A DNA stretch of 5,102 nucleotides. It comes from Pseudomonadota bacterium (GTDB lineage: Bacteria > Pseudomonadota > Gammaproteobacteria > Acidiferrobacterales > Acidiferrobacteraceae). Shown piece after piece: positions 1-4,720 of the stretch. The notes beneath the pieces were generated by a model. The model was given only the letters and a program-made list of their open reading frames with translations, was not told where the DNA came from and ran no database searches. Within the stretch, counting starts at the first letter, position 1. Each line of letters begins with the position of its first letter. The position numbers and the translations under genes were made by a program. The DNA is taken from assembly GCA_021795255.1 (NCBI GenBank), contig JAJYPQ010000332.1:1-5102 (forward strand), written 5' to 3'.

Positions 1-236
1 GCAGATCTCAAGCCTTCGAGCAGTGCGTCTATAACATACGGCAACAAAGTCTTTTCTGGGTGGGGCTCGTGCAGACTGACTTTAACCCTCGTCCTTTCGT
101 GAACAAACTTTCGCCGAGAACCACTCGCGCTGATGAGTCGAAATCCGTAAAGCTTCATCAATTTTTGCGCCTCATCCCATGTAAAATCCTTGGGTCTACT
201 CTGCAGCCGCTCTATCAGTTTATTTTTTTTCGACAC
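1..236 (-). CDS. hicA: HicA-family toxin of a type II toxin-antitoxin system, partial (C-terminus off the left edge)
   Basis: HicA proteins are small RNases with a double-stranded-RNA-binding-like fold; they cut mRNA and are held inactive by HicB. Translating 236 to 1 gives 78 uninterrupted residues, starting (V/M)SKKNKLIERLQSRPKDFTW. The family pattern is clear: a basic N-terminal helix with RPKDFTWDEA (15-23), a second helix to LYGF (29-32), a SGSRRKF strand (38-44), the signature LHEPHP (55-60) and a final helix LLPYVIDALLEGL (64-76). Families are usually about 80-90 residues, so only a few are missing. An in-frame TGA at 257-255 with no ATG or TTG after it leaves GTG at 236 as the only sensible start; no good Shine-Dalgarno precedes it. 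Arg41 sits where many HicAs have the catalytic His of GSH, as in a known subset with GSR. hicB probably follows past the edge. Its GC is lower than that of the que/tol genes. No alternative family fits as well. Confidence 0.85.
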   Translation of the reverse strand, partial: MSKKNKLIERLQSRPKDFTWDEAQKLMKLYGFRLISASGSRRKFVHERTRVKVSLHEPHPEKTLLPYVIDALLEGLRS

Positions 237-473
237 TGAACTATTGGCCGAGGTTCAAGTATTTTGCAACTGGAAATAGTCGCAAGTGGATTTTGCGCCA
301 AATTAATATTGTTCGCAAGACCAAGAAAAGTGGCACGTTAAAACATTGATGCAAACCGAGAGAAAAGCGGTCGGATTTACTTGCGTAAACGTGCGGTTTT
401 GCGGCTTAGTGCCGCGCCAGTGTCCCGCAGAGGGGCTTGTAAGGAGGTACTACGCTGTAAGTCTTTGTTTTTA
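237..473. other. Intergenic region between the tRNA-Lys 3' end and hicA
   Basis: These 237 bases hold no convincing gene. The half nearest hicA is AT-rich and should contain the hicA promoter and operator, but I find no near-consensus promoter. The nearest is minus-strand TTGCGA followed by weak -10 candidates around 262-266. A short stem-loop (GCGGC-TTAGT-GCCGC, 401-415) and another (TTTAC-TTGC-GTAAA, 376-389) lie downstream of the tRNA. Neither is followed by a U-tract in the minus-strand direction, so no Rho-independent terminator is evident for the tRNA transcript. AAGGAGG at 441-447 on the plus strand is not followed by a usable start codon. Confidence 0.6.
256..319. repeat. Short repeated motifs upstream of hicA, possible toxin-antitoxin operator
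   Basis: On the plus strand CAAGT-ATTTTGC occurs at 256-267, and the same two blocks recur as CAAGT-GG-ATTTTGC at 283-296. In addition TCGCAAG occurs at 280-286 and again at 313-319, 33 bases (about three helical turns) apart. The inverted form CTTGCG lies at 380-385. All are 20 to 150 bases upstream of the hicA GTG, where HicB or the HicAB complex would be expected to bind. The repeats are seen directly; the operator role is inferred. They are short enough to be chance. Confidence 0.35.
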
Positions 474-549
474 TGGTGGGCCGTGCTGGGTTCGAACCAG
501 CGACCACCTGATTAAAAGTCAGATGCTCTACCGACTGAGCTAACGGCCC
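474..549 (-). tRNA. tRNA-Lys (anticodon UUU)
   Basis: This 76-nt tRNA gene encodes its own CCA. The minus strand folds as a complete cloverleaf. The acceptor stem pairs GGGCCGT with ACGGCCC, the D stem is GCTC/GAGC, the anticodon stem is TCTGA/TCAGG around loop CTTTTAA, the variable loop is TGGTC, and the T stem is GCTGG/CCAGC around TTCGAAC. The anticodon TTT is at 516-514, so it reads AAA/AAG lysine codons. It lies 37 nt downstream of queC but has its own strong promoter at 562-590. Its 3' end faces the lower-GC hicA region, the arrangement expected if the tRNA served as an integration site. Queuosine is not placed in this tRNA, because the anticodon is not GUN, so adjacency to queC and queE is not a substrate relationship. 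Confidence 0.97.
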
Positions 550-561
550 CAAAAGCCGACC

Positions 562-590
562 ATTATTGTGACAGAGAGACGCCCTGTCAA
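562..590 (-). promoter_or_regulatory. Near-consensus sigma70 promoter for tRNA-Lys
   Basis: Reading the minus strand, a perfect -35 TTGACA (590-585) is followed by a 17-nt spacer and a -10 AATAAT (567-562), five of six consensus. A GC-rich discriminator (GGTCGGC) follows, typical of stringently controlled stable-RNA promoters. Transcription would start near 556-554, leaving a leader of about 5-7 nt before the mature tRNA at 549. The -35 contains the TGA stop codon of queC (589-587). An inverted repeat TGACAG-N9-CTGTCA (569-574 and 584-589) lies between and over the promoter elements. Confidence 0.8.
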
Positions 591-1267
591 ATCGACGCAG
601 GGTCCGTAAGGCCAGCCTCAGCAAAGCCCTTGGCACGCAGCCGGCAAGCGTCACAGACGCCGCACGCCTTACCGCTCTCGCTTGGCGCGTAACACGAGAC
701 CGTGTAGCTATAGTCTACTCCAAGAGCGAGACCGGTCTTGATGATATCGGCCTTAGAGAGATGAAGAAGCGGCGCGCGGACGCGAAAACCGCTGCCTTCG
801 ACTCCGGCCTTCGTAGCCAGGCAAGCGAGCTCCTCAAAGGCCTTGAGAAAGGCCGGACGACAATCCGGATAGCCCGAGTAATCCACGGCATTGACACCGA
901 TAAAAAGGTTCTGCGCCCCCAAAACCTCGGCCCACGCCAAGGCCATCGCCAAAAATACCGTATTGCGGGCCGGCACATAGGTGATTGGGATACCTGAGGT
1001 GGCAGTCTGTGGAACAGCAAGACTCATGTCAGTCAAAGCCGATCCGCCGATAAAGCCCATATCCAATTTCGCGATTTGATGGTCCACAGCCCCTAGCGCA
1101 TGCGCCACGACCCGGGCCGCCCCAAGCTCGCTGCGATGCCGCTGACCGTAATCAAAGGAAAGGGCGTAGCAGGCAAAACCCTCTTGGCGCGCCAAAGCGA
1201 ATGTCGTGGCCGAATCCAAGCCCCCCGATAGCAAAACAACGGCCCTCTTGTCAGCGCCCACGGACAT
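587..1267 (-). CDS. queC: 7-cyano-7-deazaguanine (preQ0) synthase QueC
   Basis: QueC makes preQ0 from 7-carboxy-7-deazaguanine (CDG), ammonia and ATP, in the cytoplasm, on the route to queuosine in GUN-anticodon tRNAs. The 226-residue protein is normal length. It has the PP-loop SGGLDS (14-19), FDYGQRH (38-44), the substrate-pocket motif YVPARN (97-102), [12 protein letters not shown] (129-140) and four zinc-ligand cysteines at 192, 202, 205 and 208 ([18 protein letters not shown]). It follows queE with a 17-nt overlap, so the two are probably translationally coupled; queE supplies the substrate CDG. The start is ambiguous. ATG at 1267 has its G-run only 0-2 nt upstream, whereas GTG at 1261 (codon 3) has GGGGGGA about 5 nt upstream. 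Either gives an intact enzyme. The stop codon overlaps the -35 of the tRNA-Lys promoter. Confidence 0.97.
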   Translation of the reverse strand: MSVGADKRAVVLLSGGLDSATTFALARQEGFACYALSFDYGQRHRSELGAARVVAHALGAVDHQIAKLDMGFIGGSALTDMSLAVPQTATSGIPITYVPARNTVFLAMALAWAEVLGAQNLFIGVNAVDYSGYPDCRPAFLKAFEELACLATKAGVEGSGFRVRAPLLHLSKADIIKTGLALGVDYSYTVSCYAPSESGKACGVCDACRLRAKGFAEAGLTDPASI

Positions 1268-1895
1268 CCCCCCACAAAATCTTATGCAACTGTACCTGCA
1301 AACGCACCGCCATACGGTCTCTTAGTATCCAGTCGGCCAAGTGCTGGGCCGGCAATTCTCCGTGGACGGGGGAAAAAAGAACATCACATTTTCTGGTGAG
1401 TCCGTAGCGATCGGTCATAGCCCGCGCCCAGTCGTAATCCTCGGCGTTCATAATCACAAACTTCACCTGGTCATGGGCGCGCAAATGATCAAGGTTGCTA
1501 TACAGATTACGCTCAACCTCCCCCGATCCAGGGGTTTTCAGATCCAGAACTACGCTCACCCGAGGGTCGACATCCAAGACGGGCAAGGCACCGCTTGTCT
1601 CGAGCGAGACCTCGTAGCCGCGATCACAGAGGCTTGCTAACAGCGGAAGGGCCCCCGGTTGCGCCAAAGGTTCGCCGCCTGTGACCGTAACAAAGCGTGG
1701 TGAGTAAGCGCTCACTGCCTCTGTAATCTCTTCGAGCGAACGGCGCTGGCCACCATGAAACGCGTAGGCCGTATCGCAATAGCGGCACCGCAACGGGCAC
1801 CCCGTAAGGCGCACGAACACCGTAGGCCACCCCACCGTCCGGGCCTCACCTTGCAGAGAATAAAAAATTTCGGTCACGCGAAGATCGAGTCCCAT
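1251..1895 (-). CDS. queE: 7-carboxy-7-deazaguanine synthase QueE (radical SAM)
   Basis: QueE is the radical S-adenosylmethionine enzyme that contracts the ring of 6-carboxy-5,6,7,8-tetrahydropterin to 7-carboxy-7-deazaguanine, the substrate of the adjacent QueC. The 214-residue protein shows the iron-sulfur cluster motif CPLRCRYC (Cys33, Cys37, Cys40), an N-terminal YSLQGEA (12-18), the SAM-binding TGGEP (72-76), LETSG (98-102), DLKTPGSGE (118-126), FSPVHG (174-179) and the C-terminal [10 protein letters not shown] (200-209). Length and the stretch around the cluster ([21 protein letters not shown]) look like the proteobacterial type. ATG at 1895 fits the family N-terminus ([13 protein letters not shown]). 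Its ribosome site is poor: AAGG is 11 nt upstream and lies within a possible hairpin, and AGGG is only 2 nt away. It is 53 nt from cpoB and overlaps queC. It is probably in the same transcript as cpoB, as no clear promoter lies between them. Confidence 0.97.
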   Translation of the reverse strand: MGLDLRVTEIFYSLQGEARTVGWPTVFVRLTGCPLRCRYCDTAYAFHGGQRRSLEEITEAVSAYSPRFVTVTGGEPLAQPGALPLLASLCDRGYEVSLETSGALPVLDVDPRVSVVLDLKTPGSGEVERNLYSNLDHLRAHDQVKFVIMNAEDYDWARAMTDRYGLTRKCDVLFSPVHGELPAQHLADWILRDRMAVRLQVQLHKILWGDVRGR

Positions 1896-1906
1896 ACCCT
1901 ATTCTA

Positions 1907-1942
1907 CCTTGCCCCCGAGAAAAGCGAGCGATCCGGGCAAAG
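1907..1942 (-). promoter_or_regulatory. Possible hairpin in the queE leader
   Basis: On the minus strand CTTTGCCC (1942-1935) can pair with GGGCAAGG (1914-1907), giving eight pairs including one G-U, around a 20-nt loop. The 3' arm contains AAGG, the best distant Shine-Dalgarno candidate for queE, and ends 11 nt before the queE ATG. It could reduce queE translation or process the transcript between the tol and que parts. It lacks a U-tract, so it is not an intrinsic terminator, and it does not resemble the preQ1 riboswitch consensus I know. The 9-mer AAAGCGAGC is repeated at 1921-1929 and 1939-1947. The pairing is seen; the function is inferred. Confidence 0.35.
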
Positions 1943-1948
1943 CGAGCT

Positions 1949-2854
1949 TTAAGTACCAGGACCCAGATTGGTTAAGGAGTTACGAGCGACTTGGGCGGCC
2001 ATACTTTTTGGATAATGGGCGATCAGCTGCTGCCAGGTCGATCGCGCCTTATTAGGATGCCCTTGCCATTTAGCGATGTAGCCCATCTTCAGCAGGGCAT
2101 TGGGGACCTTCTTACTCGTGGGATAACGTGTGACAAGCCTCTTAAAGGCACGGCCGGCCTTGGAGTACTCGCGCTCGACATAATCAGTCTCGGCGACCCA
2201 ATACTGGGCCTGGGAGGCGCGCCGATTGAGTGGATGCTTCTGGAGAAAGGCCTGAAAGGCGGACACCGCATGGCGATAACGTCCAGCCCGCAGAAGATTA
2301 AAAGCGCTCTGGTAAGCGGCGTGTGCGGTCTGGCCCTGGGAGCCGGGAGGTTCTAAAGCTTGGCCACTCCCTGCGACTACTGGCGGCGTCGACGGCGCCT
2401 GCGACCGCTTAGGCACGGGAGTACCCGCATCGGGAGGAACCACCGTAACCCCCAGGTTCGCGCTCGGAGCTGCGTCTTGCCCGGCTGCTCCGTCGCTCGA
2501 TGCCGCGCCGGGAGGACCTTGGGAGGCTTGAGACCCACCCGCCGCTCCTTGGCCACCCCCCTTTAGGTGGCGCAATTGGCGGTCGAAGTCGGCAAAAAAC
2601 GTCTGCTGCTGAACACGCAGGCGATTAATCTTGTGGTTTTCAATTTCTGCTTGGTTTTCGAGGCTGCGAAGCTGTTCACGGATACCCCGCAGGGTCTCCA
2701 TCAAGGCCAGAAGACCGGCCCGTGAGGCCGGATTAGCCCCATTCGTGGGTATAGAAATAATGGGTGGTCTACGATCATGGGCCGCGGCGGGGATCCCGAT
2801 GACCCCCGCCGCCCATAGCGCTGCCCCGATAAGATAACTGGACCGCGCCCCCAT
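1949..2854 (-). CDS. cpoB: Cell division coordinator CpoB (YbgF), periplasmic TPR protein
   Basis: CpoB is a periplasmic protein that binds TolA and, in E. coli, coordinates outer-membrane constriction by Tol-Pal with septal peptidoglycan synthesis by PBP1B. The 301-residue product has a signal peptide (about 1-25, IPAAA then HDRR), a predicted N-terminal coiled coil (about 48-97, rich in heptad Leu/Ile with Gln and Arg) for trimerisation, a Gly/Ala/Pro/Ser/Gln-rich linker (about 98-176), and tetratricopeptide-like repeats (178-297). The repeats include AYQSAFNLLRAGRYRHAVSA, then AQYWVAETDYVEREYSKAGR and LLKMGYIAKWQGHPNKARST. It is longer than the E. coli protein (about 263 residues), mainly because of the linker. 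It starts 5 nt after pal, with AAGG 3 nt from the ATG, which suggests coupling to pal translation. Gene order and domain layout leave little doubt. Confidence 0.93.
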   Translation of the reverse strand: MGARSSYLIGAALWAAGVIGIPAAAHDRRPPIISIPTNGANPASRAGLLALMETLRGIREQLRSLENQAEIENHKINRLRVQQQTFFADFDRQLRHLKGGGQGAAGGSQASQGPPGAASSDGAAGQDAAPSANLGVTVVPPDAGTPVPKRSQAPSTPPVVAGSGQALEPPGSQGQTAHAAYQSAFNLLRAGRYRHAVSAFQAFLQKHPLNRRASQAQYWVAETDYVEREYSKAGRAFKRLVTRYPTSKKVPNALLKMGYIAKWQGHPNKARSTWQQLIAHYPKSMAAQVARNSLTNLGPGT

Positions 2855-2859
2855 AAGCC

Positions 2860-3384
2860 TTACTTGCTAGCGAAATATTTGTAGTTAAAGTGCACGCGGC
2901 GGTTGATCGCCCACGCCTGGGGGTTATGACCCATGGCCAAAGGCCGCGCCTTCCCAAACGAAATGGTCGCGATCTGATTGCCAGCCACGCCCAAGACCTC
3001 CAGCATGCGCTTTACCGCATCGGCACGACGTTGGCCAAGGGCCAAGTTGTACTGAGCCGTCCCACGTTCGTCGGTATTGCCTTCCAGGCGCACCCGCACG
3101 TTTGGGTGAGCTACGAGATAGGCCGCATTTTCCTTAACGATCTTGCGATTCACTCCGCTGATCGTGGCGCTATTGGTACGGAAATGCACCAGATGCGAGA
3201 AGCTCTTTAACGACATCTGCATGCCGCTGGCCTGCGCGTTATTGCCTTGCCCCGCTCCATTCGCCTGGGTATTCATACCGCGTGAGGCATTGGCCGAAGC
3301 GCCGTTATGCTTGACTTCCTTGCCGGCACAACCCGCTAAAGCCGCCAACGCGACAACCACCAGCAACCGTTTATTCATTCTCAT
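2860..3384 (-). CDS. pal: Peptidoglycan-associated lipoprotein Pal
   Basis: Pal is an outer-membrane lipoprotein that binds peptidoglycan and TolB; Tol-Pal uses it to draw the outer membrane inward at division. The 174-residue product has a lipoprotein signal with lipobox LAGC (16-19, acylated Cys19), an Asn/Gly/Ala/Gln-rich tether (about 20-57) and an OmpA-like domain (about 60-170). The domain shows LEGNTDERGTAQYNLALGQR (100-119), RADAVKRML and the end motif AWAINRRVHF (157-166). The Asp and Arg residues of the NTDERG and NLALGQRRA segments are the usual diaminopimelate contacts. One oddity: the first strand reads VHFRTNSATI (66-75), lacking the acidic residues of the common FDFDS-type motif. 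ATG at 3384 is favoured by AAGGAG 7 nt upstream; a second ATG at 3378 is less well placed. It lies 34 nt after tolB. Confidence 0.96.
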   Translation of the reverse strand: MRMNKRLLVVVALAALAGCAGKEVKHNGASANASRGMNTQANGAGQGNNAQASGMQMSLKSFSHLVHFRTNSATISGVNRKIVKENAAYLVAHPNVRVRLEGNTDERGTAQYNLALGQRRADAVKRMLEVLGVAGNQIATISFGKARPLAMGHNPQAWAINRRVHFNYKYFASK

Positions 3385-3391
3385 TATACCA

Positions 3392-3397
3392 CTCCTT
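3392..3397 (-). promoter_or_regulatory. Strong ribosome-binding site of pal
   Basis: Minus-strand AAGGAG lies 7 nt before the pal ATG (3384) and decides in favour of that codon over the in-frame ATG at 3378. It is the strongest Shine-Dalgarno sequence in the window, which fits an abundant lipoprotein made in excess of TolB. The bases just after it read TGGTATAAT, running into the start codon, and resemble an extended -10 element; no matching -35 is seen. Confidence 0.75.
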
Positions 3398-3418
3398 CCT
3401 TTGCCGTAATTTTAGGGA

Positions 3419-4720
3419 TTAACGAAATGGCGACCAAGCGGGATCACTCACATCCCCCCCTCTCAACCCTAGTATACGATGGCCCTGACCGTTTAGCGAA
3501 ACCCACGCCAAAACTCTATGCCCACCGACTACCGTGCTGTACAAGATCTCTTGTCCGTTAGGCGCGAAGGTCGGTGATTCATCAAGACTGGTATCGGTCA
3601 AAACCTCTAGGGTTGAGTCCGCCAACTTAAACACTGCTGCATGATACTGGCCCTCACGCCGACTTACCAGAGTCAGCCATTTGCCGTTCGGGGAAAACGA
3701 CGCACCGGCATTGTAACGACCACGGAAGGTAAGACGACGCTTATGGTGCCCGTGATTGGTCATTTCATAGATCTGCGGGCCGCCGCTGCGATTCGAGGTA
3801 AACACCAGATGCCCGCCCCCAGGCGACCACGACGGCTCGGTATTGATATCGGGGCCAAAGGTTAATTGCCGTAGCCGCCTCGTGGCAAGATTTAGGGTAT
3901 AAATCTCCGGATAACCAGTCTTTGATAGACATAAAGCCAGATGCGTCCCATCTGGAGAGAATGCGGGGGCGCTGTTTAAGCCGTGAAAAGCCGCCACCTG
4001 AAAACGCGCCCCGGTGGCCACATTCTGCACATAAACAACAGGCCAGCCGGTCTCGAAAGAGACGTAAGTCAGACGCCGACCATGCGGGGACCAGCGGGGC
4101 GACATAATCGGTTCATGGGAGCGCAAAATGACGCGGACATCGTGGCCCTCGGCATCGGCCACCTCCAGCTTATACAGAAAATGTCCGGGCAAGCCTCGCC
4201 GATACATCGTCACAAAAGCTATGCGGGTATTGAAGACCCCACGAATACCGGTAAAGGCGCGGTATACCGCATCGGCTATCTTGTGGCCCACGGTCCGCAG
4301 TTCATTGGGCCGCACGGTATATTCAAGCCCTTGAATTTGTGCGCCTTTATCAACGCCGTAGAGTCGAAATGCCACGTTGACATGCCCGTCACTCACGCTT
4401 TGCATATGACCGATCAAAAGGCCCGTAGCCTTCAAAAGCCGCCAGTCATTAAACTGCACTTGAGAGGCATGGTGGGGCTTTGCTAGATAATCCCGGCTCG
4501 GGAGACAATCGAACCACCCACTGCCTGTGAGATCGCGGCGCACGATCACAGACGGCCGTAACGCCGGCGGCCACGCCTGCTGGCCCTGAAACGGCACGAT
4601 GGCGATGGGGAACTGCTGACCGTAGCCATGGTTGATGTCGATCGTCACGGCGGCCCTGGCCCAAGCGCCTCCCCAGAGGACCCCCAGCCCCACTCCTATA
4701 TAACGTGCCCAGCGATTCAT
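3419..4720 (-). CDS. tolB: Tol-Pal system periplasmic protein TolB
   Basis: TolB is the periplasmic beta-propeller that binds Pal and is handled by TolA as part of the force-transducing Tol-Pal system. The 433-residue product is normal length. A signal peptide spans about 1-23 (WARA then AVTIDI), followed by the N-terminal domain (about 25-155, with PIAIVPF at 38-44 and FNDWRLLKATGLLIGHM at 90-106). A six-bladed propeller follows (about 165-433). Its repeated blade motifs are visible as WSPHG (210-214), FSPDG (254-258), WSPGG (298-302), FSPNG (342-346), FAPNG (385-389) and a terminal WSPF (429-432), with LTF and LVFTSNRSG strands typical of TolB. The ATG overlaps the tolA stop as ATGA, indicating translational coupling, and AAGAGGA lies 8 nt upstream. 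Nothing in the protein looks abnormal. Confidence 0.98.
   Translation of the reverse strand: MNRWARYIGVGLGVLWGGAWARAAVTIDINHGYGQQFPIAIVPFQGQQAWPPALRPSVIVRRDLTGSGWFDCLPSRDYLAKPHHASQVQFNDWRLLKATGLLIGHMQSVSDGHVNVAFRLYGVDKGAQIQGLEYTVRPNELRTVGHKIADAVYRAFTGIRGVFNTRIAFVTMYRRGLPGHFLYKLEVADAEGHDVRVILRSHEPIMSPRWSPHGRRLTYVSFETGWPVVYVQNVATGARFQVAAFHGLNSAPAFSPDGTHLALCLSKTGYPEIYTLNLATRRLRQLTFGPDINTEPSWSPGGGHLVFTSNRSGGPQIYEMTNHGHHKRRLTFRGRYNAGASFSPNGKWLTLVSRREGQYHAAVFKLADSTLEVLTDTSLDESPTFAPNGQEILYSTVVGGHRVLAWVSLNGQGHRILGLRGGDVSDPAWSPFR

Noticed and set aside
401..415. GCGGC-TTAGT-GCCGC stem-loop downstream of the tRNA as its terminator
   Set aside because: The minus-strand sequence after it is AAAACC, with no run of T, so it lacks the intrinsic-terminator signature.
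441..449. AAGGAGGTA, a perfect Shine-Dalgarno (complement of the 16S 3' end) on the plus strand
   Set aside because: No ATG, GTG or TTG at proper spacing opens a reading frame after it; the next ATG is about 25 nt away and runs into the tRNA. No other 16S rRNA sequence surrounds it.
346..543. Plus-strand open frame of 65 residues with a GFTCVNVRFCG start
   Set aside because: It runs through the tRNA-Lys on the opposite strand, has no usable ribosome site at its start and shows no recognisable domain.
582..602. CCCTG-N11-CAGGG inverted repeat at the end of queC as a terminator
   Set aside because: Only 5 pairs with an 11-nt loop and no U-tract; it overlaps the tRNA promoter, so termination there is unlikely.
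406..654. Minus-strand open frame of 82 residues containing LAQSVEHLTFNQVVAGSNPARP
   Set aside because: This is the well-known spurious translation of a tRNA gene; it spans the tRNA-Lys, its promoter and the end of queC.
1896..1948. preQ1 riboswitch in front of queE
   Set aside because: The 53-nt gap lacks the conserved C-rich and A-rich segments of the preQ1 aptamers I know; only a simple hairpin is visible.
1991..2356. Plus-strand open frame of 121 residues opposite cpoB, and the similar 3983-4486 frame of 167 residues opposite tolB
   Set aside because: Both lie antisense to clearly conserved genes, show no domain, and are the kind of long antisense frame common in GC-rich DNA.
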